In this document: positions 17,737-27,434 of the stretch, piece after piece
How positions within the stretch are numbered: position 1 is the first letter of the stretch
Layout of the letters: the number at the start of each line of letters is the position of its first letter
Assembly (NCBI RefSeq): GCF_039544005.1
Contig: NZ_BAABKV010000001.1
Location: 7,440,001-7,504,000, forward strand
Length of the DNA: 64,000 nt
Reading direction: 5' to 3'
Origin: Kitasatospora paranensis
GTDB lineage: Bacteria; Actinomycetota; Actinomycetes; Streptomycetales; Streptomycetaceae
Notes under the pieces: model-generated
Told to the model about the DNA's origin: nothing
The model's input: the letters and a program-made list of their open reading frames with translations, nothing else
Databases searched by the model: none
Program-made: the position numbers and the translations under genes

Positions 17737-18900
17737 ATGCGGGACGCGGTCATCGTCGATGCGGTGCGTACGGCGGTCGGCAAGCGCAACGGAGCGCTGT
17801 CACAACTTCACGCGGCCTCCGTCTCCGCCCACGTGCTGGACGCCCTCGTGCAGCGGACCGGCCTCGATCCGGCCGAGGTCGACGACGTGGTCTGGGGCTG
17901 CGTCAACACCCTGGGCATGCAGAGCGGCTGTGTCGGCCGTGCCGCCGTCCTGGCGGCGGGCTGGCCCGAGACGGTGCCCGGTGTCACGGTCGACCGCCAG
18001 TGCGGCTCCTCCCAGCAGGCCGTGCACCAGGCCGCGGCCGGCGTGGTCTCCGGCCAGTACGACATCGCCGTCGCCGGCGGGGTCGAGATCATGAGCCGCA
18101 TCCCGCTCGGCACGGCCCGCGCCGACGACCGGTTCGGCCAGCCCTTCGGCCCCGACGTGCTCAAGCGCTACAACGGCACCGTCTTCACGCAGTTCGCCGG
18201 CGCGCAGCTGATCGCCGACGAGTACGGGCTCACCCGGACCGACATGGACCAGCACGGCCTGGACTCCCACGAGCGTGCCGCGCGCGCCGTCGACGAGGGC
18301 CGGTTCAAGGGCCAGATCGCTCCGATCACCGTCACCGACGCGGACGGGAACGCGCGTCTGTTCGACACCGACGAGGGCGTCCGCCGCGGCTCCACCCTGG
18401 AGACCCTGGCCGGGCTGAAGCCCGTCCGTGAGGGCGGCGGCATCACCGCCGGCAACGCCTCCCAGGTCTCGGACGGCTCCGCCGCCCTGCTCGTCACCAC
18501 CAGCGAGATCGCCAGGGCGCACGGCTGGACCCCGATGGCCCGGATCCACACCGCCGTCGTCGCGGGCACCGACCCGATCACCATGCTCAAGGGGCCCATC
18601 CCGGCTACCGCCAAGGTCCTCAAGAAGGCCGGCCTGACCATTGGCGACATCGGAGCCTTCGAGATCAACGAGGCCTTCGCCTCGGTCTCCCTCGCCTGGC
18701 TGCGCGAGACCGGCGCCGACTACGAACTGATGAACCCCAACGGCGGCGCGATGGCCCTCGGCCACCCCGTCGGCGGCTCCGGCGCCCGCCTGATGACCAC
18801 CCTCGTCCACCACATGCGCGACAACGGCATCCGCTACGGCCTGCAGTCCATGTGCGAGGGCGGCGGCATGGCCAACGCCACCGTCCTGGAACTCCTCTGA
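17737..18900 (+). CDS. Acetyl-CoA acyltransferase (thiolase)
   Basis: 387-residue thiolase for the last beta-oxidation step. The nucleophile is C89 in VDRQCGSSQQ. Also present are EINEAFA, NGGAMALGHPVGGSGARL with the catalytic His, and the C-terminal MCEGGGMANA Cys loop. ATG 17737 has AGAAGGAGAG in front; the longer open frame upstream crosses the promoter motif and was rejected. The next gene encodes 3-hydroxyacyl-CoA dehydrogenase. The nearby DUF35 gene recalls steroid or branched-chain degradation sets. Confidence 0.9.
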   Translation: MRDAVIVDAVRTAVGKRNGALSQLHAASVSAHVLDALVQRTGLDPAEVDDVVWGCVNTLGMQSGCVGRAAVLAAGWPETVPGVTVDRQCGSSQQAVHQAAAGVVSGQYDIAVAGGVEIMSRIPLGTARADDRFGQPFGPDVLKRYNGTVFTQFAGAQLIADEYGLTRTDMDQHGLDSHERAARAVDEGRFKGQIAPITVTDADGNARLFDTDEGVRRGSTLETLAGLKPVREGGGITAGNASQVSDGSAALLVTTSEIARAHGWTPMARIHTAVVAGTDPITMLKGPIPATAKVLKKAGLTIGDIGAFEINEAFASVSLAWLRETGADYELMNPNGGAMALGHPVGGSGARLMTTLVHHMRDNGIRYGLQSMCEGGGMANATVLELL

Positions 18901-18909
18901 CGGACGCAC

Positions 18910-18936
18910 TGCCCGGGCGCACCGGGCGCCCGGGCA
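18910..18936 (+). terminator. Hairpin between thiolase and hydroxyacyl-CoA dehydrogenase
   Basis: Perfect 11-bp stem (18910-18920 with 18926-18936) and 5-nt loop, 10 nt after the thiolase stop. It may be a terminator or a partial attenuator, since the next gene is 144 nt away on the same strand. Confidence 0.6.
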
Positions 18937-19044
18937 CCACGGCGTGGGAGCGACGGCCGGAGCAACGGGCACGTCGTTCGACCGGACCGAATGCCGCGGT
19001 ACACCGCCGGCCGCGGTCACGAGACCAGAAGAGGTGACGGAACG

Positions 19045-19929
19045 ATGGATGCGAACCCGCAGCAGGTCGTCGACCGGCGGATCGGTGTCGTCGGCTGCGG
19101 CCAGATGGGCGCGGGCATCGCCGAGATGTGCGCACGGGCCGGACTGGACGTCGTGGTGGTCGAGTCCGATGCGGACGGCGCCCGCCGCGGGCGCACGCGA
19201 ATCGAGGCCTCCCTCGCGCGGGCCGTCCGATCCGGCAGGCTCGACGAGGACGGTGCGCAGGCCGTGTTCGGCCGCCTCGCCCTCACCGCGGCACTGGACG
19301 CCCTCGCCGACCGCACCCTGGTGATCGAGGCGGTCGCCGAGCGAGAGGACGTCAAGACCGGCGTCATGGCGGCCCTGGACCGGATCGTCACCGATCCGGA
19401 CGCGGTCCTCGCCACCAACACCTCGTCGATCCCGATCATGCGGCTCGCCACGGCGACGTCGCGGCCGTCGCAGGTGATCGGGCTGCACTTCTTCAATCCC
19501 GTCCCCGTGCTGCGCCTGGTGGAGATCGTCCCCTCCCTGCTCACCTCGCAGGCCACCCGCGTCCGCGCCACCGCATTCGTGACCGAGACCCTGGGCAAGC
19601 ACGCCGTGCCCGCCCCCGACCGAGCCGGCTTCGTTGTGAACACCCTGCTGATCCCGTACCTGCTGTCGGCCGTCAGGATGGCCGAGTCCGGCTTCGCCCC
19701 GCCGGAGGACATCGACGCGGGGATGGTCCTCGGCTGCGCGCACCCGATGGGGCCGCTGCGCCTGGCCGACCTGATCGGTCTCGACACCGTCCAGGCCGCT
19801 GCCGAGGCCATGTACGCGGAGTACCGGGACCTTCATTTCGCTCCGCCCGCGCTGCTGCTGCGGATGGTCGAGGGCGGCCGGCTCGGCCGGAAGACCGGCC
19901 GGGGCTTCTACGAGTACACGGCGGCCTGA
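19045..19929 (+). CDS. 3-hydroxyacyl-CoA (3-hydroxybutyryl-CoA) dehydrogenase
   Basis: 294-residue stand-alone enzyme of the FadB2/Hbd type. The NAD site is VVGCGQMGAGIAEMCARAG at the N-terminus. ATNTSSIPI, IGLHFFNPVPVLRLVEIV with the catalytic His, and a C-terminal GRKTGRGFYEY complete the family pattern. It oxidises 3-hydroxyacyl-CoA to 3-ketoacyl-CoA, the substrate of the thiolase before it. ATG 19045 follows GAGGTGACGG. Confidence 0.9.
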   Translation: MDANPQQVVDRRIGVVGCGQMGAGIAEMCARAGLDVVVVESDADGARRGRTRIEASLARAVRSGRLDEDGAQAVFGRLALTAALDALADRTLVIEAVAEREDVKTGVMAALDRIVTDPDAVLATNTSSIPIMRLATATSRPSQVIGLHFFNPVPVLRLVEIVPSLLTSQATRVRATAFVTETLGKHAVPAPDRAGFVVNTLLIPYLLSAVRMAESGFAPPEDIDAGMVLGCAHPMGPLRLADLIGLDTVQAAAEAMYAEYRDLHFAPPALLLRMVEGGRLGRKTGRGFYEYTAA

Positions 19930-19941
19930 GCCACCGCGAGG

Positions 19942-20331
19942 ATGTTCATGAACCATGGATTCGACACGCGCACCAGCCCCGTACCCACGGCCGCCGCCCC
20001 GGAGCCGGAGGCCGTCCTGCTCCTCGGCCGCTGCCGCTGGTGCCGGGCCGTGACCCAGTCCTACCGCCTGCTGTGCCCCGCCTGCGGCGCCGAGGGGATG
20101 GACGAGGTCGCCAGCCGCGGACTCGGCATCGTCCGGTGCGTCGGAGCACTGGCCCGCACCGCGGACCTCGTCCACCGCGTCCGCCAGAGCTGCACGATCA
20201 CCCTGGACGAGGGGCTGAGGATCCCGGCCGTGGTGACCGCCGAGCGGTACGACCGGATCCCGATCGGGGCGAGGGTCAGGCTGACGGCCCTGGCACCGGG
20301 AAGCGGCACGGCCGAGTTCCGCCTGGTCTAG
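19942..20331 (+). CDS. DUF35 zinc-ribbon/OB-fold protein
   Basis: 129 residues. The zinc ribbon has two Cys pairs (CRWC and CPAC, near residues 32-53), followed by a short OB-fold. Such proteins accompany thiolase-like or hydratase enzymes of sterol and fatty-acid catabolism as CoA-binding partners. It begins 12 nt after the hydroxyacyl-CoA dehydrogenase, so they are probably cotranscribed. The start could be ATG 19942 or 19948. Confidence 0.75.
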   Translation: MFMNHGFDTRTSPVPTAAAPEPEAVLLLGRCRWCRAVTQSYRLLCPACGAEGMDEVASRGLGIVRCVGALARTADLVHRVRQSCTITLDEGLRIPAVVTAERYDRIPIGARVRLTALAPGSGTAEFRLV

Positions 20332-20664
20332 CACCGACCCCCTTTGGCTTTGGCGTGGCTGCCGGCGGGCCTCCCCGCGGCGGAGACCCCGGCAGGCCGC
20401 CCCACGGCGTGAAACGGCGGACACCGCCACCACGCATGACCGCCCCTCGATCGTGTGCAGCCCGCGTTGGTGGCGACAGCGGCGGGGCAGCCGCCCGTCG
20501 GATCGACGAGGCTGCAGCCGAGAGCTGGGAGGGCGGCCCCGGCGACCTCGGTCTCCGTGTTGGCCACTGCTTCCGCGGGCGGCGTCCGCGCTGTGCCCCG
20601 CGGCCACCGCACGATCGTCAGGAATCCACACAACCCCTGATCATCTCGCGGAGGGCCGTACGCG
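20332..20664. other. Intergenic stretch, no gene recognised
   Basis: About 330 bases between two convergent genes. It contains GC-rich imperfect palindromes around 20360-20400 that could terminate the thiolase operon, but no convincing open frame. Confidence 0.45.
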
Positions 20665-20901
20665 TCAGGCGTGGTCGTACTCGCCGTCGTCGCCCTGGAT
20701 CCGCGCTTTCAGCACCTTCGCCACCTCGCGCATCTTCGCGATCACCGCATCGCCAGGGTTCTTGGAGACGATCCGCCCGGCGGTAAACCACATCGGGGCC
20801 GTCGCGAGGCACGGATCGGCTGCGACCAGTGCTCCCCATTCCGCCGCGCCGATGCCCTGGCCCGCTTCGTCCCACCAGTTCTCACGCCGCGTGATGTGCA
20901 C
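20665..20901 (-). CDS. Small conserved hypothetical protein
   Basis: 78 residues from GTG 20901. It begins MHITRRENWWDEAG, is rich in Trp near the N-terminus, and ends in a charged helix (AKMREVAKVLKARIQGDD). There is no signal peptide or membrane segment. I do not recognise a function. It is isolated between a catabolic operon and the symporter genes. Confidence 0.5.
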   Translation of the reverse strand: MHITRRENWWDEAGQGIGAAEWGALVAADPCLATAPMWFTAGRIVSKNPGDAVIAKMREVAKVLKARIQGDDGEYDHA

Positions 20902-20996
20902 GTCCTAGCCCATGGCGAGCCGGTCCCGGGACACCGCCGCACGTCCGGCCGGCTGCCTGAGGGACCGCGCTCATCGAGGACAGGCACGATGACGGC

Positions 20997-21038
20997 GGAC
21001 GGGCCCGGTCTGCGAGGTGTCGTCGACCGGGCCCGTCC
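20997..21038 (-). terminator. Terminator after the symporter gene
   Basis: Perfect 13-bp stem (20997-21009 with 21026-21038) with a 16-nt loop, just beyond the stop of the leftward symporter. Confidence 0.75.
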
Positions 21039-21055
21039 CCTGGTACCGGCACCGG

Positions 21056-22641
21056 TCAGCCCGTGGACCGCCCGACGAGCGAGGCCGTCGCCAGCTTCCC
21101 GTAGTGCTCCGCCGCGGAGTCGCGGCGGTCCGTGATGCTGCCGAGCCAGCCGAGGGCGAATCCGACGGGCACGGTCACCAGTGCGGGATTGGCCAGCGTC
21201 GTCCGGTGGAAGTCCCAGCCGGGGAAGGCGGCGGCGGGGCTGCCGGAGATCAGCGGGGAGACGGCGATGAGCAGCAGGCCCAGCACCGACGAGCCGTAGA
21301 GGCACCACAACGCACCCCTGGCGGTGAACCTCGGCCAGAGCAGGCCGTAGAACAGGACGGGTGCCAGTCCGGACGAGGACAGGGTCAGCGCAAGCGTGGT
21401 CAGGACCAGCAGGTTCCAGTCGACGGCCTTCACGGCGACGGCGATGGTGACCACGCCGGCCAGCGCTGCGGCCCAGCGGGCGCGGTGCTCCTGTCGGCGG
21501 GTCGGTGTGTCGTGCCGATCCGCTTCGCCCGGGGTGAGGTCGCGCGCCATCGACGTGGCGGCGGCCAGGGTGACGTCGGTGACGGTGGTCAGCGCGGTGA
21601 GAAACACCACGCAGATCACCACCGACACCAGCACGCCGTTCGGCTTCAGGGTGTTCGTGATGAGCAGCAGGGCGCTGCTCCCGCTCGGATCGGCTTGGTG
21701 GAGGGCGGGACTGCCGAGGATGGCGGCGGTGCCCAGGCCGATCACGACGAGGAAGGCGGAGACCGCGAGGAACTGGGCGACCGCCCAGTGCATGGCCGTC
21801 CGGGTGGCCCGGCCGGGCGGGGCGGCCAGGACCCGCATGGTGACCTGCGGGAGGAACCCGATCCCCAGCGCGAGGGAGATCAACTGCCCGATGCGGTTCG
21901 CCATACCGCTCCACCCATGGCCGTACAGGGCGCCGGGGCCGAGGAACCCGTCGCCGAGCAGGCTGTGCGAGGCGGCCGCGCCGAGCAGGCGGTCGGGGTT
22001 CCAGTGGAAGCGGTGCAGGACGAGGACGGCGACCACGGCCAGCGCCAGCAGCAGGGCGATCACCTTGACGATCTGGATGCGGGCAGTGCCGCGCATGCCC
22101 CCGGTGAGGGCGAGCGAGATCATGCCGCTGCCGAGGACGATGACGCAGGCTGTCTTGGCCGTGCCGCCGGTCAGACCGAGGACGGCACAGGTCAGCGCGC
22201 TGATGGCGGTGAGCTGGAGCACCAGGTAGGGAAGACAGACGGCCAGGGTCACCACGGCGACCGCGGTGCGGACGGAGCGTCCGGGGAACCGGCGGGCGAG
22301 GGCGTCGCCGACGGTGTGGCCGCCGGCCTTGCGCAGGGGTTCGGCGATGAGCAGTGCGAGCAGCACGAGACTCATGACACAGCCGACGGAGAGCATGATG
22401 CCGTCGTAGCCGGTGAACGCGATGAGGCCGACCAGCGCCATCAGGGTCACCGCCGACAGGCTGTCGCCGCTGATGGCCAGGCCACTGTGCCAGGCCTTCC
22501 CGGGGGTGCCCCGGGTGGGGAACATCGCGGTGTCGTCGTGGCCCGAGGCGGTGAAAAGCCAGAGGAACCCGCACATGCCGAGGAACACCATGAAGACGAT
22601 GACGAGAGAGGGGGCGGCCCGCTGTGGGCCGCGGCGATCAC
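21056..22641 (-). CDS. Sodium:solute symporter, acetate permease ActP/MctC type (probable frameshift near start)
   Basis: About 530 residues with roughly 13 membrane segments (for example LVIVFMVFLGMCGFLWLF and LAVCLPYLVLQLTAISALT). Family hallmarks are GLAISGDSLSAVTLMALVGLIAFTGYDG and GFLPQVTMRVLAAPP. It would import acetate, propionate or a similar monocarboxylate with Na+. The natural start is the GTG at 22641 overlapping the DUF485 stop (GTGA). Reaching the main frame from it needs one extra base in the run of five G at 22610-22614. Without that, the frame opens only at 22723, inside the DUF485 gene. Confidence 0.8.
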
Positions 22642-23009
22642 CACGCCCCCTGTCGGCGGTGCTCGCGCTCTGCCAGGTAGTGCCGGAACTGCTCGATGTC
22701 CTCGTCGAGTCGTCCGGCTCCACGGCGGTGGCCCGCCATGCTCCAGACGACGATGACGAGCTGCGCGAGCACCAGCAGCAGGGCGACGGACACGTGCCCG
22801 GCCACCCGGTGGTGCAGGAACGCCGGCGCGGCGGCGACGACCGCGACGAGGAGCAGATAGCCCACGACGAGCCGCCCCGCGTGGCGGCGCCGTAGCCGGC
22901 ACACCGCGGCGATCAGCGCGTCCACGGCCGCGTGCGGGAACGGCTCGTCGTCCACTGCGGGCGGCGGTCCGGTCCGCCGGCCGTGCCGGGACTGTGTGGG
23001 GAACGTCAA
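22638..23009 (-). CDS. DUF485 membrane protein
   Basis: 123 residues with two membrane helices (LVVGYLLLVAVVAAAPAFL and VSVALLLVLAQLVIVVWSM) flanked by charged ends. DUF485 proteins such as YjcH are encoded next to ActP-type symporters and probably form part of the transporter. The GTGA overlap with the symporter start supports translational coupling. Confidence 0.8.
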   Translation of the reverse strand: MTFPTQSRHGRRTGPPPAVDDEPFPHAAVDALIAAVCRLRRRHAGRLVVGYLLLVAVVAAAPAFLHHRVAGHVSVALLLVLAQLVIVVWSMAGHRRGAGRLDEDIEQFRHYLAEREHRRQGAW

Positions 23010-23068
23010 GGGGACCTCCTGGGTGGGGAGATGGCCTGCGTGTGGCCCGCTGGGACGGGCGGTTCCGA

Positions 23069-23106
23069 CCCGCGCGCCGGCTCCGGGAGAGGGGCCGGCG
23101 CGCGGG
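23069..23106 (-). terminator. Terminator of the liv ABC operon
   Basis: Perfect 13-bp GC stem (23069-23081 with 23094-23106) shortly after the stop of the substrate-binding protein gene. Confidence 0.75.
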
Positions 23107-23133
23107 GCTGGATGACGGTCGGTCGAGGGCGGG

Positions 23134-24391
23134 TCAGCCGTTGGCCTTTGCCAGGTATTCGGCGAGTGCCGGTGCCTCGGCGGCGTCCTGGATGGTCTTC
23201 AGGCCGCCGGGGATTCCGTCGGCGGGCTGCAGGATGTAGGTCTTGCGGGTGGGGGCTTGGCGGGGTCGGAGTAGTCCTGGGTGCTGCCGAGGCCGTTGTC
23301 GAACTGCTTGAGGGTGCGCAGGGCGGTGGTGATGCCCTCGCGGCTGAGGTCCTTGGCCTGGCAGGCGGCCTTGAGGGTGTCGGTCAGCAGCTTCGCGTTG
23401 ACCGCGCCGAGCTCGGCGGCTCCGTTCAGCGGCTGGTTCGGGTACTTCTGCTGGTAGTCCGCGACCAGTTGGGCGACGCCCGGGATCGGGCTGTTCAGGG
23501 CGGGCTGGGCGGCGCTGATGTAGAGCATCTTCTCCAGGGCGGGCTTCACCGGGGTGGCGAGGAGTTCGGGGACGAAGGCGGGGCTGTTGGCGAGGACCGG
23601 GACCTTCAGGCCGGTGGCGGCGGCGACGCCGACCAGGGAGGCGGTCTGGCCGGGGGTGCCGGCGAAGAGGACGGCCTTGACGCCTGCGGCGGCCAGTGCG
23701 GTGACCTGGGGGGTCATGTCCTTGTCGGTCGGCTTGACGGTCTGCTCGACCAGCTGGAGTCCCGCCTTCTGCGTCGCGAAGCGGGCACCGGCGAGGGAGT
23801 TGGCGCCGAAGTCTCCGTCCTGGTGGACGATGCCGACCTTGTCGCCGGGGGCGAGCTTGGCCGTCCTCACGAGGAAGTCGATGCCGTTGACCATCTCGAT
23901 GCCGTAGGTGGTGCCGACCAGCTGCACGTGCGGGTGGCCGAGCAGGAGGCGGAGTTGCCGCCGACGAAGGTGAGCAGTTTGTCCTTCTCGATGGTGTCGA
24001 GCAGGGCGGTGGTCTGGCCGGAGCCGAGGAGCTGGGCCATGGCGGCGATCTGCGGCTGGATCTCGGCGTAGGCGCCGACGGCCTTCTGCACGTCGTAGCC
24101 GTGGTCGCGGGTGAGCAGCTTCAGCCGGCGACCGCAGATGCCGCCGGCCGCGTTGACCTTGTCCAGGTAGAGCTGCTGGGCCTGCAGGGAGCTCTTGCCG
24201 AGTGCGGCGCCCGGGCCGCTGAGGTCGGTCAGTTCGCCGAGGGTGATGGTGCTGTCGGTCACGCCGGGGCCGGTCCTGACACCGCCGTTCGCGTCGGTGG
24301 AGGTGGTGGTGCCCTTGGTGCTGCAGGCGGTCAGGGAGACCAGCAGGGCGGCGGCGAGCGCCACGGCGGCGCGGGTGTGCTGACGGTTCAC
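23134..24391 (-). CDS. Branched-chain amino acid-type ABC substrate-binding lipoprotein (two frameshifts)
   Basis: About 418 residues once two indels are corrected. GTG 24391 follows AAGGAGC and overlaps the LivM stop by 4 nt. The signal peptide ends in the lipobox LTAC, so the protein is a lipoprotein. The periplasmic-binding fold runs through TITLGELTDLSGPGA, then VGIVHQDGDFGANSLAG one frame over (break near 23945). The natural C-terminus (KTYILQPADG to LAKANG, stop 23134-23136) is reached after a second break in the G run at 23251-23255. The ligand is unknown: amino acids, amides or aromatic acids are all possible. Confidence 0.8.
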
Positions 24392-25642
24392 GGTGTCTGC
24401 TCCTTGAGGGTTTCCCCGCCGGCAAGGTTCGTACCGGCGGAAGTCTGAAGGGCGGCGGCGGGGAGGGGCCCGCGGCGCCACGGTCGGGCGAGGCGGTTGG
24501 GACGCAGTCCGGCGAGGCCGCCCGGGGCGAAGAGCAGGATCAGGACGAGGGTGGCGCCGTAGAGGTAGCGCGCGGCTTCGGGGGCGCCGAGGCCCGGTTC
24601 GGTGGAGCCGGGGGCGACGACCAGGGGCAGCTTGTCGGCGTACTGGCCGAGCAGTTGCGGCAGAACGGTGACGAAGACCGCGCCGGCGGCGGCTCCGCCG
24701 ACCGAGCCGAGGCCGCCGATGACGATCATGGCGAGGTAGTCCATCGACAGGCCGAGGCCGAAGGTGTCCGGCACGATGCGCTGGTACGCCAGCGCGAGCA
24801 GGGCTCCTGCCGCGCCCGCGTACATGGAGGAGACGGTGAACGCGGCGGCGCGCAGGCGGCCGGCGGGCACGCCCATCACCGCGGCGGCGACCTCGCTGTC
24901 GCGCAGGGCGCCCAGCGCCCGGCCGGGCCGACCCCTCAGCAGGTTGCGGGCGACCAGAACGGCCGCCAGGACGAGCACGAGGCCGAAGTACCAGAGGCGC
25001 TCGAGCCCCCGAACGGGACGCCGAGCACGGTCAGTGGGCTGCTGTCGTCGAAGGGCAGGCCCAGCACCTCCATCGCCGGGACCGCGCGGCCGTTGAAACC
25101 ACCGGTGACGGGCGTGGCGTTGAGCATGATGTGCTGGCCGAGGAAGACCAGCGCCAGCGTCGCCACACCGAGGTACATGACGCGCAGCCGTCCGGAGATG
25201 GGGCTGAACAGTGCTCCGGCGGCCCCGGCCAGCAGCACGGCGGCCGGGAAGGCCACCAGCGGCGGCAGCGACAGGCCGGACAGCGGGTGCAGGCCCGAGC
25301 CGTGCGGGGTGCCGGCGAACCAGGTGTACGCGTACGCGCCGACGGCGAGGAAGAAGGCGTGGCCGAGCGACAGCTGCCCGGCCGTGCCGACCAGGAGGTT
25401 CAGCCCGATCGCGGCAACCACCGCGGCCATCGCGAAGAGACCGGTCTGGAGCCAGAAACCCGACACGTAGAACGGGGGACGAGCAGGAGCAGCCATCCGG
25501 CGACGACGAGCGCCCTGCGCGGGCCGATCCGCCCGAGGAGTGCCGCGACCGGCCTGTCGTTGTCCCCGTGTGCCGTGGCCGCCGAGGTGTCGGCGGCCAC
25601 GGCAGGGGCCTGGGCGAGGGTCTGGGACGAGGTGTCAGACAC
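24388..25642 (-). CDS. livM: ABC permease LivM (two frameshifts)
   Basis: About 417 residues. The start is GTG 25642 (MSDTSSQTLAQ), overlapping the LivH stop by 8 nt. The membrane region GLNLLVGTAGQLSLGHAFFLAVGAYAY is the LivM signature, and GLGSVGGAAAGAVFV is the cytoplasmic EAA-like loop. Breaks lie in the G run 25474-25478 and the C run 25006-25010; the three frame segments join without lost residues. It would form the channel with LivH. Confidence 0.8.
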
Positions 25643-26520
25643 GGGTGAGCTCCTTGGATCCGAGCAGGCCCTGCGGCCTGATCACGAGGACCAGCACCAT
25701 CACGGCGTACGGGGCGATGTCGGCCACGCCGTGGCCCAGCGCGCTCAGTTGCTGCTGGTAGCCGGCCGCCGCGGCCTGGGTCAGGCCGACCACGATGCTG
25801 CCGAGCAGGGCGCCGCCGACCGAGCCGAGGCCGCCGATCACCGCGGCCGGGAACGCGGCGAGCGCGATCTGACCCGTGGTGCGGTCGAGGCCGGGGAGGG
25901 GAACGCGGCGAGGAATACCGCGGCCACCGCGGCCAGGCTGCCGGCGAGCGCCCAGGCGCTCATCCGCAGCCGCTCGCCGCGCACGCCCATCAGCTCGGCC
26001 GCCTCCTGGTCCAGGGCACTGGCGCGCATCGCCAGGCCCCACCGCGTCCAGCGGAAGGCGGCCAGGAAGGCACCGACCAACAGCAAGGTCACCAGCAGTG
26101 AGGCGATCCGGGCCTGGGCGACGGTGATGCCGGCGAACGAGGCCACGCGCGCCCCCACGGATCGCCGGTCCCCAGCACCTCGCCGCCGATCCGGCGGGCG
26201 AGTTCGGTGAACAGCAGGATGTCGACGCCGATGGTGAGGATGGTCGGCACGGCCGCGCCGGTGCCGCGCACCCGGCGCAGCACCGTGGCCTCCGCCATCG
26301 CCGCCGCCGCGGTCCCCACCGCGGCGAGTGCCACGGCTCCGGCGAAGCCGAGCGAGGAGTGGAACTCCGCGACCAGGTAGCCGCCCAGCAGCAGCAGCGA
26401 CCCGTGTGCGAAGTTCACCGCGCCGGACGCCTTGTGCACCAGGCTGAAGCCGAGCGAGATCAGGGCGTAGACCGAACCGAGGGCCAGCCCGTTGAACAGG
26501 GTCTGCAGCAGAGTGTTCAC
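25635..26520 (-). CDS. livH: ABC permease LivH (two frameshifts)
   Basis: About 295 residues from GTG 26520 overlapping the LivG stop by 4 nt. LALGSVYALISLGFSLVHKASGAVNFAHGSLLLLGGY is split here over two helices and is diagnostic for LivH. GGLGSVGGALLGSIVVGL is the conserved loop. Breaks fall in the C run near 26152-26156 and the GGGG near 25897-25900. It is the second permease subunit of the ABC importer. Confidence 0.8.
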
Positions 26521-27434
26521 CGGTTCTCCTCCGTGTTCGCGTCGTCCGCGCCGCCGCCCCGGCCGGATCCGGTGGTCGCGTCGGCACGCGTCGGCTCGTC
26601 CGACTCCGGTTCGGGCTCCGATTCGGGGTCCGGAGCCGGCTCGGTGCCGGTGCCGAGGTAGGCGCGGATCACGGCGGGGTCGCTCTGGACGTGCTCGGGG
26701 GTGCCGCCGCCGATCCGGCGGCCGAAGTCCAGGACGGTCACCTCGTCGGCGATCCGCATGATCAGGCCCATGTCGTGCTCGACGATCAGGATCGAGATGC
26801 CGAGGGTGTCCCGGATCGCGGTGATGGTCTGCGCCATCGCGACCCGCTCCGCCGTGTTCATCCCGGCCACCGGCTCGTCGAGGAGCAGGAGCTTCGGTTC
26901 CATGCACAGGGCGCGCGCCAGCTCGACCCGCTTGCGGTCGCCGTACGGCAGCAGGTCGACCTGGGTGTCGAACCTGTCCCCGAGCCCGGTGAACTCGGCG
27001 ATCTCCCGGACGCGTTCGCGGTGACGGCGCTGCTCGCGGACGGCGGAGGGCAGACGCAGTGCGGTGGCCGTGAACCCGGCGCGGGTGAGCGTGTGCCGGC
27101 CCAGCATCAAATTGTGGGCGACGGTGCCGCGGGTCAGCACGATGTTCTGGAAGGTCCTGGCCACGCCGAGCGCGGCGATCCGGTGCGGAGGCAGCGCGGT
27201 CACGTCCACGTCGCCGAAGCGGACACACCCCGAGGCTGTCCGGTAGACGCCGGACAGGACGTTGAAGCAGGTCGACTTGCCGGCCCCGTTCGGGCCGATC
27301 AGTGCGTGGATCGTCCCCGGTGCCACGGTGAAGCTCACGGCGTCCATGGCGGTGAGGCCGGCGAACCGCACGGTGGCCCCTTCGACCACCAAGGCGGGCA
27401 CCTCGCGGGTCGGCGTCTCGATGCGGTCGCTCAT
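26517..27434 (-). CDS. livG: ABC ATPase LivG
   Basis: 305 residues. Walker A is GPNGAGKS, the Q-loop region is GVARTFQNIVLTRG, Walker B is LLLLDEPVAGM, and the switch is VEHDMGLIM. The signature loop reads LLPYGDRKRVELARAL, as is usual for LivG. The C-terminal 45 residues form an unusual acidic tail with repeated Glu-Pro-Glu and Pro-Asp pairs. The ATG overlaps the LivF stop by 4 nt. It is intact, unlike its neighbours. Confidence 0.9.
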   Translation of the reverse strand: MSDRIETPTREVPALVVEGATVRFAGLTAMDAVSFTVAPGTIHALIGPNGAGKSTCFNVLSGVYRTASGCVRFGDVDVTALPPHRIAALGVARTFQNIVLTRGTVAHNLMLGRHTLTRAGFTATALRLPSAVREQRRHRERVREIAEFTGLGDRFDTQVDLLPYGDRKRVELARALCMEPKLLLLDEPVAGMNTAERVAMAQTITAIRDTLGISILIVEHDMGLIMRIADEVTVLDFGRRIGGGTPEHVQSDPAVIRAYLGTGTEPAPDPESEPEPESDEPTRADATTGSGRGGGADDANTEENR

